This document shows positions 50,456-58,865 of a stretch of DNA of 64,000 nucleotides, one piece after another. Under the pieces are notes generated by a model. It saw only the letters and a list, made by a program, of their open reading frames with translations. It had not been told where the DNA came from and ran no database searches. A program made the translations under genes and the position numbers. Source of the stretch: Paenibacillus sp. FSL W8-0426 (lineage in GTDB: Bacteria; Bacillota; Bacilli; Paenibacillales; Paenibacillaceae); contig NZ_CP150203.1 of NCBI RefSeq assembly GCF_037969725.1, forward strand, positions 3,116,001 to 3,180,000, given 5' to 3'. The number at the start of each line of letters is the position of its first letter. Position 1 is the stretch's first letter.

Positions 50456-52465
50456 ATGTCAGTGGATCGTAAAAACGTGGAAAAGATCATTGAAGCGATT
50501 GGCGGTTCTGCGAATATTGAAGCGGCCACGCATTGCGTGACCCGCCTGCGGTTTGCGCTGCGTGACGAGAGCAAGGTCGATGAGGCGTCATTGGAGAAGA
50601 ATGATTTGGTCAAGGGTCATTTCTCCACGCAAGGCCAATTTCAAGTCATTATCGGACCAGGTCTGGTCGACAAAGTATATGAAGAAATGATTCAACTCAC
50701 CGGGGTTGAGCGTGTATCCAAGGACGACGTGAAAAACATCGCCGGCAAAAAACAAAATCCGATTCAGCGTGCGATCAAAACGCTGGCGGATATTTTTATC
50801 CCGATCTTGCCGGCGATCGTTACCGCCGGTCTGCTGCTCGGGATCAACAACATTTTGACAGGTCCCGGCATCTTTTTTGAAGGGCAATCCTTAATTCAGG
50901 TTTATCCGCAATGGAAGGACTTTGCATCGATCATCAATACCATTGCCAGCACGGCGTTTACGTTTTTGCCTGCATTGATCGGATGGTCAGCCGTCGTACG
51001 GTTCGGGGGCAGTCCGCTGCTCGGTATCGTACTCGGATTGATCCTTGTTCATCCCGATCTGTTAAGCGCTTACGGGTATGCCGAAGCCAAGACGAACAAT
51101 GCCGTTCCGGTGTGGAACCTGTTCGGCTGGGAAGTCAACAAACTCGGATATCAGGGTCAGGTGCTTCCGGTCCTTGTATCCGCTTATATTCTCGCCAAGA
51201 TTGAAACGTTCCTGAACAAAAGGGTAGCCGACTCCATCAAACTGCTGGTTGTCGCGCCTGTTACCCTGCTGATCACCGGATTCCTCGCATTTACGCTGAT
51301 CGGGCCGATTACGTTTGCGCTCGGTAATGCGATCACATCCGGATTGGTGTATGTATTTGATACCGTACCTGCACTGGGCGGATTGATTTACGGCGGATTG
51401 TATGCGCTTCTCGTTATCACGGGTATGCATCATACGTTCCTCGCCGTTGACGTTCAACTCATCGGATCTCAAGGCGGAACATTCCTTTGGCCGATGCTGG
51501 CTCTCTCAAACATCGCGCAAGGCGCGGCCGCGCTTGCCATGATGTTTGTGTTCAAACAGCAGAAAAGCAAAGGTTTGGCCGTCACGTCTTCGGTCTCGGC
51601 ATTTCTGGGCGTCACGGAGCCGGCGATGTTCGGGGTGAACTTGCGCCACAAGTTTCCGTTTGTGTTCGGTATGATCGGTTCGGCATTGGCAGGTGTGCTG
51701 CTGACCATGAATCATGTCCTCGCATCCTCGATCGGAGTAGGCGGGATTCCAGGATTCCTGTCCATCTTCCCGAACCAATGGGGCGTATTTTTCATCGGCA
51801 TGGCCATCGTACTGGTGGTTCCATTCGTTGCTACTGTGGTTTACGGCAAATGGAAAGGCAATGCGGTGTTGGCAGACGGTGATCCAGCGGATGTTCGTGA
51901 CAGCCGTGCTTCCGGAGTACAACAGGCTTCTGCCGAAGTAGCCGTAGGCGAAGCCGGGGGCAACGTCGTATCTGCGGACAGAACGAAGCCAACTCTATCG
52001 GTATTGGAGATTCAGGCTCCCATCAAAGGAAATGCAGTCGCGCTTGATAACGTGCCTGATCCGGCTTTCGCCAGCGGAGCGATGGGGCAAGGGATTGCCA
52101 TCGAACCGGAAGAAGGAAAAGTTTTTGCCCCATTCGACGGAACGGTGTCTCATGTGATCAAGAGCAAGCATGCAATCATTCTGGAGCATGAGAGCGGCGT
52201 TCAAATCCTGATCCATGTCGGCATCAACACCGTTGCCCTTAAAGGAAGCGGATATACGCCGCATGTACAGACCGGCGATCGCGTCAAAGCAGGCCAGCTT
52301 CTGTTGGAATTCGACCGTGAACTGATCGCCGATGCAGGGTACTCGTTGGTTACGCCGATTATTTTGCCGGATGGGCAGGATCGGGTCGATGTGGTCGAAG
52401 AGACGAAGCTGGGTCCGGTGCAGCATCAAGGTGACGTTATTTTGCGGGTGCATTTGAAGGCATAA
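50456..52465 (+). CDS. treP: Trehalose-specific PTS enzyme EIIBCA
   Basis: 669 residues from ATG 50456 after GAGGAGGAGTGAGG. EIIB: IEAATHCVTRLRFAL with phospho-Cys C27. EIIC (about residues 100-470): FIPILPAIVTAGLLLGINNI through FLGVTEPAMFGVNLRHKFPF, about ten helices. A linker of about 45 residues leads to EIIA (from about 515), with VFAPFDGTVSHVIKSKHAII and the phospho-His in ILIHVGINTVALKG. The fused EIIA means it needs only HPr. It imports and phosphorylates trehalose for TreC. Confidence 0.93.
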   Translation: MSVDRKNVEKIIEAIGGSANIEAATHCVTRLRFALRDESKVDEASLEKNDLVKGHFSTQGQFQVIIGPGLVDKVYEEMIQLTGVERVSKDDVKNIAGKKQNPIQRAIKTLADIFIPILPAIVTAGLLLGINNILTGPGIFFEGQSLIQVYPQWKDFASIINTIASTAFTFLPALIGWSAVVRFGGSPLLGIVLGLILVHPDLLSAYGYAEAKTNNAVPVWNLFGWEVNKLGYQGQVLPVLVSAYILAKIETFLNKRVADSIKLLVVAPVTLLITGFLAFTLIGPITFALGNAITSGLVYVFDTVPALGGLIYGGLYALLVITGMHHTFLAVDVQLIGSQGGTFLWPMLALSNIAQGAAALAMMFVFKQQKSKGLAVTSSVSAFLGVTEPAMFGVNLRHKFPFVFGMIGSALAGVLLTMNHVLASSIGVGGIPGFLSIFPNQWGVFFIGMAIVLVVPFVATVVYGKWKGNAVLADGDPADVRDSRASGVQQASAEVAVGEAGGNVVSADRTKPTLSVLEIQAPIKGNAVALDNVPDPAFASGAMGQGIAIEPEEGKVFAPFDGTVSHVIKSKHAIILEHESGVQILIHVGINTVALKGSGYTPHVQTGDRVKAGQLLLEFDRELIADAGYSLVTPIILPDGQDRVDVVEETKLGPVQHQGDVILRVHLKA

Positions 52466-52553
52466 CGTTTCCTGCACAGCGTGTTCATGATATGACGAAT
52501 CCGTATTCAGAGCGGCTTTTATGGATTTATGCCGATTCCGTGTTAGAATGAGT

Positions 52554-53309
52554 ATGGTGATTACGTTGAACAAAAATATTTATTTGCAAATTTACAATGA
52601 TTATTCCGAAAAAATCCAGAATGGCCGCCTGGCACCGGGGTCCAAATTGCCTTCGGAAAACGATTTTACGGCCGAGTATGGCACTTCCAGGGAAACGGTG
52701 CGAAAGGCCTTGAACCTGCTTGCACAGAATGGATACATCCATAAAGTAAGGGGAAAAGGTTCTTTCGTGCTGGACATGGGACGCATGGACTTCCCGATTA
52801 CCGGACTCATTTCATTCAAAGAAATGTCGGAGAAGTTGGGCAGGGATACGCGAACCCATGTGGAAGAAGTCGCTCGGATCTCTGCCAATGCCGCGGTGGC
52901 CAGACATCTGCAAGTTCCCGCGAACGAGCCGGTCTGGAAAGTGATTCGGGCAAGGGAAATCGAAGGCGAACGGATTATTTTGGATAAAGATTACTTTCTT
53001 ACGTCCGTTGTCGAGCAGTTGACGGAGGACATTGCCGCTCGTTCGATCTATGCTTATCTCGAAGGAGAGCTCCAATTAAAAATCAGTTACGCCAAAAAGG
53101 AAATCTCCGTCGAAGAGGTCACGGCCGAAGATCGAAGGCTGCTGGATCTGGGCGATTACCGACACATCGTCGTCGTCCGCAACTATGTATATCTTGAAGA
53201 CACGATGCTGTTTCAGTTTACGGAATCGCGGCATCGGCTGGACAAATTCCAATTCGTCGATTTTGCGCGGCGGGTGCATGTGGAGGATCCTTCCAAGGAT
53301 TTGTTCTAA
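52554..53309 (+). CDS. treR: Trehalose operon repressor TreR (GntR family)
   Basis: About 251 residues from ATG 52554; starts at 52521 or TTG 52566 are possible, and ribosome sites are weak for all. N-terminal GntR winged helix (LPSENDFTAEYGTSRETVRK, ALNLLAQNGYIHKVRGKGSF). The C-terminal UTRA domain includes ISYAKKEISVEEVTAEDRRL and LFQFTESRHRLDKFQFVDFA, a close match to Bacillus TreR. It senses trehalose-6-phosphate and should bind the paired TGTATATACA operators ahead of treC. A possible separate promoter (TTAGAAT at about 52541) precedes it. Confidence 0.92.
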   Translation: MVITLNKNIYLQIYNDYSEKIQNGRLAPGSKLPSENDFTAEYGTSRETVRKALNLLAQNGYIHKVRGKGSFVLDMGRMDFPITGLISFKEMSEKLGRDTRTHVEEVARISANAAVARHLQVPANEPVWKVIRAREIEGERIILDKDYFLTSVVEQLTEDIAARSIYAYLEGELQLKISYAKKEISVEEVTAEDRRLLDLGDYRHIVVVRNYVYLEDTMLFQFTESRHRLDKFQFVDFARRVHVEDPSKDLF

Positions 53310-53359
53310 CATCGGTGCATACTGGCGTTGACATGCACCCCTTACCATGATTTACAATG

Positions 53360-53417
53360 AAATTGCAACAGATGGTTCCTGATGTTAATGAGCAGCCATC
53401 CCAGTTGCAATTTTTTT
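53360..53417 (+). terminator. Terminator of the tre operon
   Basis: AATTGCAAC (53361-53369) pairs with GTTGCAATT (53404-53412), with inner ATGG/CCAT support, then TTTTTTT. Confidence 0.8.
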
Positions 53418-53507
53418 GCATACTTTATAAACATTCTTTATAAAGTGCGTACGAACCGTGAATTCGCGTGTTCCGCTTGTTTAGACGAAACGAAGGAGAT
53501 GGACGTA

Positions 53508-54146
53508 TTGCTGGAAGAAGAGCGGATTTTTAACGGCATTTTATTCAGTCCCGCGGACTCGGAACTGAGAGCAGTAAAGCGGCGTGCCCACAATCTGAGC
53601 AGTGAATACAGCCGCACATTCGAGGATCAAACCGAGGAACGCGAAGCATTGCTGGCGCAGCTGCTTGGCGGCAAAGGGAAGCATTGCTTCATGCAAGGCC
53701 CGATTTTCTTTCACTATGGCGTGCACACCAAGATTGGCGACCATTTCTTTGCCAACTACAATTTGACCGTACAGGACGACGCCAAAGTGACCATCGGCAA
53801 CCATGTCAGTTTTGGGCCGAATGTCACGATCGTTACGCCTGTTCATCCGCTTATTGCCGCTGAGCGCAGGCAAATGATTCATCATGATGGAGAACCCAAG
53901 TCTTTATGTTACGCCAAACCCGTCACGATCGGAAATGACGTATGGCTTGCAGCCAACGTCACGGTATGTGGCGGCGTGACGATCGGGGACGGTGCCGTCA
54001 TCGGCGCAGGGAGCGTCGTGACCCAAGACATACCGGCAAACACAATAGCTGCAGGCGTGCCTTGCCGAGTGATTCGCCCCATTACGGAGGCGGACAGCAT
54101 GCGCCATAAACCGGAGATATTGGCCGATTGTCGTGTCATCGAATAA
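53508..54146 (+). CDS. Sugar O-acetyltransferase (maltose acetyltransferase type)
   Basis: 212 residues from TTG 53508, eight bases after AAGGAG; the ATG at 53499 is fused to the ribosome site and is unlikely. An N-terminal Mac helix (RIFNGILFSPADSELRAVKR) precedes a left-handed beta-helix of hexapeptide repeats (VHTKIGDHFFANYNLTVQDD, VTIGNHVSFGPNVTIVTPVH, VTIGNDVWLAANVTVCGGVT). The catalytic His is in TPVHPL. It acetylates a sugar or galactoside from acetyl-CoA; lacA/maa-type enzymes detoxify non-metabolisable sugars. It lies between the trehalose operon and an alpha-galactosidase. Confidence 0.92.
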   Translation: MLEEERIFNGILFSPADSELRAVKRRAHNLSSEYSRTFEDQTEEREALLAQLLGGKGKHCFMQGPIFFHYGVHTKIGDHFFANYNLTVQDDAKVTIGNHVSFGPNVTIVTPVHPLIAAERRQMIHHDGEPKSLCYAKPVTIGNDVWLAANVTVCGGVTIGDGAVIGAGSVVTQDIPANTIAAGVPCRVIRPITEADSMRHKPEILADCRVIE

Positions 54147-54525
54147 TTTAGGAAGCACGGACTTGTCTGATGGAAAAGGCGAGAACGTGCTTTTTTTTAT
54201 TGGAAAGAGAGTAAGGGTGAAAACGTAGTTATACTTATGTAAACTAGATTACGAACGGCTGATGCTTTATACAACCCATACATCGGAGGAGTTTATCCGT
54301 CAGGAATGTACGACCAGACTACTTCTGCTGAATCTATGGATTCCGAACGATAAGCCCATGAGGAAAAATGGCTGTTCTATGACTGCTATGCCCCTGCTTG
54401 GGCGATGAAATGTACGCAAATTCCCCAATTGTACCTACCCCGGAGACTTCAAATTACACTATTCTTTTCTCGTAAGGAAAGCGCTACCATCTATCGACTG
54501 AATTTCATTTACAGAGGAGGTAGGA
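54147..54525. promoter_or_regulatory. Upstream region of the surface alpha-galactosidase, with cre-like site
   Basis: AAGCACG and CGTGCTT plus a T-run (54152-54197) form a likely terminator of the acetyltransferase gene. A 47-codon frame (54262-54405) has no ribosome site and is not called. AGGAAAGCGCTACCA (54475-54489) matches the catabolite-response element at 12 of 15 positions, and 14 of its 15 bases fall in the same order as the element at 61346-61360. It is placed 37 bases ahead of the alpha-galactosidase start. Confidence 0.5.
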
Positions 54526-57500
54526 ATGAATTTGAAACGAATGGGGAACAGGTTGGCGACGGGGCTGTTGGTGCTAATCATGACGGCAGTGCAATTCGGC
54601 TTTATTGGAACGACACGCAACGTGGCTGAGGCGGCGGATGCCAGTTTGGCCGAGAAACCGTACATGGGCTGGAGCAGTTACAGCATGCAAGTGTATGAGC
54701 CCTCCGGTCAGTGGACATCCGCAGAGAGCATTAAGAAGCAATCCGATGCCATGCGTGAGAAACTGCAAGCCCACGGCTATGAATACATCAACATCGATGC
54801 AGGCTGGAATGGAGACATGGATGAATACGGGAGGCCCATTCCGAGCGAAAAGCTGTATCCGAACGGGTTTCAGGAAGTGATCGATTACGTGCACAACAAT
54901 GGACAGAAGATCGGTATCTATCTGATCCCTGGATTGTCCATCGATGCGTATAACCAGAATCTCGAAATTTACGGAACGGATGGCGCCTGCCGCATGCAGG
55001 ATATCGTGTACCAACCATTAACCGTAATGGATTATTGGAATTCTTATACGTACAAGATCGACTTTTCGAATCCGTGTTCCCAGAAATACGTGGATTCCAT
55101 TGCGGATATGTTAGGTGAATGGGGAATCAACTTCGTCAAGTTCGACAGCGTAACTCCGGGATCGGGGATAAACAACCTGAGCCGGGATGCGCGCGGGGAC
55201 GTAGAAGCGTGGTCGAAGGCGCTGGCGCGGCATGACATCTGGTTCGAGCTTTCCTGGGCGTTGGACCATAATTACGTAGACTTTTGGAAAAAGCACGCCA
55301 ATGGATGGCGCATCGATTGGGACGTCGAGGCATACGACAGCAGCGTAGGGCTGACGCAATGGGCGAATATCGCCCGCTTGTTCCCGATCGCGGCATTGTG
55401 GTGGCGGGATGCGGGGCCCGGAGGATGGAACGACTTCGATTCCTTGAATGTCGGCAATGGTTCCATGGATGGACTCACGAAGGACGAGCGCAAAACGGCC
55501 ATGACGTTCTGGGCGATTTCCTCTGCGCCATTGTATACGGGAAATGATTTGACCAGACTGGACAGCTATGGCTTGGAGCTGTTGACGAATGACGAGGTCA
55601 TTGCCGTCAATCAGGCGGGCCGCCCGGCTCATCCCGTATCGATGGATACCAAGCAGCAGGTATGGTACGCCAACAACGGGGATGGAACATACAGCGTAGC
55701 CTTGTTTAACCTGGCTAACCGGAGCGCCGAGGTCAACGTCAAATGGAGCGATATCGGGTTGGAAGGTCCCGCTTCGGTTCGCGATCTGTGGAGCCATTCG
55801 GAGCTGGGCACCTTCAACGAGGGCTTCAGCGGAGGTTTGTTGGAACCCCATGCTTCGCGAATGCTGAAAGTGACGGCGCTAAGCGGCACGTCGACGGTGA
55901 ACAACGATGACACAGGCATGCGGTATCACGGCGAATGGAAGCGCAACGGGGGCAAAGAACAATCCGAAGGCACGCAGGACCTGTCCCTTACAATTCAAGA
56001 CTCTGCAACCGCTGGTTCGGAATCCGCGATTGCAGATTTGCCTGAAGGCGCAAATGCGACGAACGATGAACCCGCCGCCGTATTGGAAGACAAGGCTGCC
56101 GTAACCGATGTAGTTTACGTTAACGATGACAGCAGTGACATTCAATACACGGGAACATGGAGCCACAATTCGGGGCGTGGTTTGGGCGACCATAACGATG
56201 ATGTGCATTTTACGGAAAAGAACGGCGATTATTTCGAATACACGTTTACGGGTACGGGGATTGAGCTGCTGATGGAAAAGCATGGGGAACAAGGGGACAT
56301 GATCATCACGCTTGATGGCGGGGAGCCAGAGAAGGTGAGTGCATATACCGACGGAGACCGGGAAGTACAGCAGATCCTGTACAGCAAACGGGATTTGCCT
56401 AATGGCACACATACTCTAAAGGCTGTGAAAGATTCCGGGCAGTACATGCTCCTGGATGCACTTACAGTAACCAAGGAAGTGCCGACAGGCGAGCAGGACA
56501 GTACGATTCAACCGACCGTCACCAACTTCGACAAAGCGGTGGAACAGCAGAAGGATATCTCGATTACGCTGAACTTGAACGGCAATACCTTCGTAGGTGT
56601 CGAACGAGACGGCGTTCTTCTGGGCGAGAATGATGTTGAGGTGGCTGAAAACACGCTGACTATCAAGAAAGCATATCTTGCGCAGCTTCCCGTGGGCACA
56701 ACGACGCTGAGCGTCACTTTTAGCAGCGGCAGCCCACAGGTCCTGACGGTGAAGGTCAGCGATACGACAGGCGTGCGCTTCGTGACGATCAACAACGATG
56801 ACCCGGCCATCAAATATAACGGGAACTGGAACCGCAGCACGGGTAGAGGGTTTGGCGACTACAAGGACGATGTGCACTATGCCGAGCAGAACGGCGAATA
56901 TTTTGAATACGAGTTCAGAGGAACGGGCATTCAATTGTTCACGGAAGTCGACCCGTCACAGGGGGACATGGATATCTACGTGGACGGCGAGTTTAAGGAA
57001 ACGGTCAGCGCGTACCGCACCGATCGACTGGCACAACAGAACCTCTACAGCATCTCGGGTCTGACGAACGGATTGCACACGCTGAAGGCAGTGAAGAAAT
57101 CGGGACGCTTCATGCTGCTTGACATGCTTAAGGTGGAGATTCCGAATAGCATCCAACCGGTAAGCGCCGTGTTTGACAAAGCGGAAGCCGCTCAGGCAGA
57201 CATCGAAGTGAGGCTGCTGCAGGAGCCGGCAAGTTTCAGCAAAATCAAAAACGGGTCCAGTGAGTTGGTGAAAGGAACCGACTATGAAGTTTCAGGCGAT
57301 CTGATCACCTTGAAAAAATCATATCTTGCCGCTCAGCCGCTCGGTACGTTAAACCTCACCTTTGTCTTTAGCGGCGACTACCTCAATGATGTGCACTATT
57401 CGGCAGAGAACGGCGATTATTTTGAATATGTCTTCAAAGGCACCGGCATTCGCATGATTACGCCGACCGGTCCGGAACAGGGAGAGGTCGACATTTACGT

Positions 57501-58476
57501 TGACGGACAATGGGTTCAAACGGTAGACGCATACAGCGCAGGCCGTAAAAACATGCAGGAGATATTCAGCGTATCCGGATTAACAGCAGGGGCGCATACG
57601 CTCAAGGCCGTCAAGAAATCCGGGGAACTGATGTTCACGGATCAGTTGAAATTCACGATTGCGTCTGGCAACGAGGGGCCTACGAACCCGACAAACCCGA
57701 CAAACCCAACAAACCCAACAAACCCAACAAACCCGACCAATCCGACAAACCCATCGGGTTCATCTGTACCATCCGGCCCAAGCGGACCGTCAACGGCTGC
57801 ACCTACTCCGGGAACAGGCACCCATGAGGAAACCGCAGGCAGCACGGATCAGGAGCTTCTTCGTCATCGGGCTTATATCCATGGCTATGCCGACGGATGG
57901 TTCAGACCGAATCGCCAGATTACCCGTGCGGAAATGGCGAGCATTTTGGCCAAGGTTTACGATCAAGAAGCAGCAGAAACCAATGCTGCATTCAGCGACG
58001 TACCTTCCGACCATTGGGGAGCGGAGGCGATTGCCAAGGTTGCCAAAACGGGACTGATGAAAGGATACAAGGACGGTACGTTCAAGCCGGATCAACCGTT
58101 AACCCGCGCAGAAATGGCCATCCTTGCTGTTGCTGCAGCCGCGTCGAAATCACCGGTGTCAGGAAGCGGATTTACCGATATCCGCGGCCACTGGGCAGAA
58201 GAGGCGATCCTCGCGGCGCAAGGCGCAGGCATGTTGAATGGCTACAAAGATGGAACATTCCGTCCCAAAGCGCTGTTGACGCGAGCCGAAGCCGTTGCTG
58301 TGATCAATCGTGCGCTGGGCAGAGGGCCGTTATCCGGCATTTCGCAGCAAAGATGGGGCGATGTTCCGGCTTCGCATTGGGCTTTCGGAGATATTGAGGA
58401 GGCATCGACCGATCATGCGGCGAAGCCAGGTGCAACAGGCGGAGAACAATGGGTGGATGAAACGCAGCAAAAATAG
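54526..58476 (+). CDS. S-layer-anchored modular GH27 alpha-galactosidase
   Basis: 1316 residues from ATG 54526 after GAGGAGG. Signal peptide (residues 1-37); GH27 barrel (about 42-450: PYMGWSSYSMQVYEPSG, nucleophile in INFVKFDSV, acid/base region WRIDWDVEAYD). Then a linker and a repeated module (about 528-650, 753-872, 952-1045; hallmark DVHYxExNGDYFEYxFxGTGI) alternating with two CBM_X2 domains (about 660-745 and 873-950). A (Pro-Thr-Asn)n linker leads to SLH domains (GYADGWFRPNRQITRAEM, GYKDGTFKPDQPLTRAEM, GYKDGTFRPKALLTRAEA). It is secreted, held on the cell surface and trims alpha-galactosides such as galactomannan branches. The third repeated module lacks its first 35 or so residues. 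Confidence 0.9.
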   Translation: MNLKRMGNRLATGLLVLIMTAVQFGFIGTTRNVAEAADASLAEKPYMGWSSYSMQVYEPSGQWTSAESIKKQSDAMREKLQAHGYEYINIDAGWNGDMDEYGRPIPSEKLYPNGFQEVIDYVHNNGQKIGIYLIPGLSIDAYNQNLEIYGTDGACRMQDIVYQPLTVMDYWNSYTYKIDFSNPCSQKYVDSIADMLGEWGINFVKFDSVTPGSGINNLSRDARGDVEAWSKALARHDIWFELSWALDHNYVDFWKKHANGWRIDWDVEAYDSSVGLTQWANIARLFPIAALWWRDAGPGGWNDFDSLNVGNGSMDGLTKDERKTAMTFWAISSAPLYTGNDLTRLDSYGLELLTNDEVIAVNQAGRPAHPVSMDTKQQVWYANNGDGTYSVALFNLANRSAEVNVKWSDIGLEGPASVRDLWSHSELGTFNEGFSGGLLEPHASRMLKVTALSGTSTVNNDDTGMRYHGEWKRNGGKEQSEGTQDLSLTIQDSATAGSESAIADLPEGANATNDEPAAVLEDKAAVTDVVYVNDDSSDIQYTGTWSHNSGRGLGDHNDDVHFTEKNGDYFEYTFTGTGIELLMEKHGEQGDMIITLDGGEPEKVSAYTDGDREVQQILYSKRDLPNGTHTLKAVKDSGQYMLLDALTVTKEVPTGEQDSTIQPTVTNFDKAVEQQKDISITLNLNGNTFVGVERDGVLLGENDVEVAENTLTIKKAYLAQLPVGTTTLSVTFSSGSPQVLTVKVSDTTGVRFVTINNDDPAIKYNGNWNRSTGRGFGDYKDDVHYAEQNGEYFEYEFRGTGIQLFTEVDPSQGDMDIYVDGEFKETVSAYRTDRLAQQNLYSISGLTNGLHTLKAVKKSGRFMLLDMLKVEIPNSIQPVSAVFDKAEAAQADIEVRLLQEPASFSKIKNGSSELVKGTDYEVSGDLITLKKSYLAAQPLGTLNLTFVFSGDYLNDVHYSAENGDYFEYVFKGTGIRMITPTGPEQGEVDIYVDGQWVQTVDAYSAGRKNMQEIFSVSGLTAGAHTLKAVKKSGELMFTDQLKFTIASGNEGPTNPTNPTNPTNPTNPTNPTNPTNPSGSSVPSGPSGPSTAAPTPGTGTHEETAGSTDQELLRHRAYIHGYADGWFRPNRQITRAEMASILAKVYDQEAAETNAAFSDVPSDHWGAEAIAKVAKTGLMKGYKDGTFKPDQPLTRAEMAILAVAAAASKSPVSGSGFTDIRGHWAEEAILAAQGAGMLNGYKDGTFRPKALLTRAEAVAVINRALGRGPLSGISQQRWGDVPASHWAFGDIEEASTDHAAKPGATGGEQWVDETQQK
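57679..57750 (+). repeat. Nine-base tandem repeat coding (PTN)n linker
   Basis: Eight near-identical nine-base units of the form CC(A/G)AC(A/C)AA(C/T) encode Pro-Thr-Asn repeats between the last repeated module and the SLH region. Third-base changes show it is not a freshly expanded array, but such tracts vary in copy number by slippage. Confidence 0.85.
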
Positions 58477-58484
58477 AAAGCGGA

Positions 58485-58668
58485 ATAAACCGCAAAACAA
58501 ACACACGTTAACGGAGAGGCAGAAGCAATTTGGAGAAGCGAAGCGTTCGCCTTTATCACCGGATTTTCCCCTTAGAAAAGGGGGATCAAAAAATCTGGGG
58601 ATAACAGCGATCGGAAGATGGTACTGTACTCGCAGTGCCCTAGTGTGATGATTAGTGCGATTTATAGA
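58485..58668. repeat. Palindrome-ended repeat, copy C
   Basis: About 184 bp. Ends ATAAACCGCA (58485-58494) and TGCGATTTAT (58656-58665) are inverted. CACACGTTAACGGAGAGGC, GGAGA, ATAACAGCGA and CTCGCAGTGCC match copy B in order. Relative to B there is a 64-base insert (58537-58600) that folds into GCGAA/TTCGC and a larger GATTTTCCCC/GGGGGATC stem. It lies a few bases after the stop of the alpha-galactosidase. No coding capacity. Confidence 0.8.
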
Positions 58669-58678
58669 GATTGTCTTT

Positions 58679-58704
58679 GGGGACCACGCGGTGGTCCCTT
58701 TTTT
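58679..58704 (+). terminator. Terminator of the surface alpha-galactosidase
   Basis: GGGACCAC, loop GCG, GTGGTCCC, then TTTTTT. Strong intrinsic terminator just beyond repeat copy C. Confidence 0.9.
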
Positions 58705-58788
58705 CTGAATAAAGGAAGTGGGCGCAGGTCAATCCATATGTCGCAGGAGATGCAGTCGTATAGAGGGGGAGCATCATGGAAAAAAACA

Positions 58789-58815
58789 TTGGATGAAACG
58801 CGAAAGTGGTATAAT
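58789..58815 (+). promoter_or_regulatory. Promoter of the membrane AraC gene
   Basis: A consensus -10, TATAAT (58810-58815), with TTGGAT 15 bases upstream as a weak -35. The predicted start of transcription is near 58822, so translation starts at 58818 or 58824 are unlikely. CGCTACCA (58831-58838) recurs from the cre-like site at 54475. Confidence 0.6.
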
Positions 58816-58865
58816 CTGTGTTTATGATAACGCTACCAACATCTCTGCAAGGGGAGGGTCTACCC

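Noticed and set aside
54262..54405. 47-codon frame between the acetyltransferase and alpha-galactosidase genes
   Set aside because: No ribosome site and no recognisable features; the region behaves as an upstream regulatory stretch.
55111..55851. 246-codon minus-strand frame
   Set aside because: Shadow of the GH27 catalytic domain on the opposite strand.
57679..57750. Tandem repeats as a possible CRISPR-like array
   Set aside because: Nine-base units without spacers, in frame and encoding a Pro-Thr-Asn linker of a cell-wall protein.
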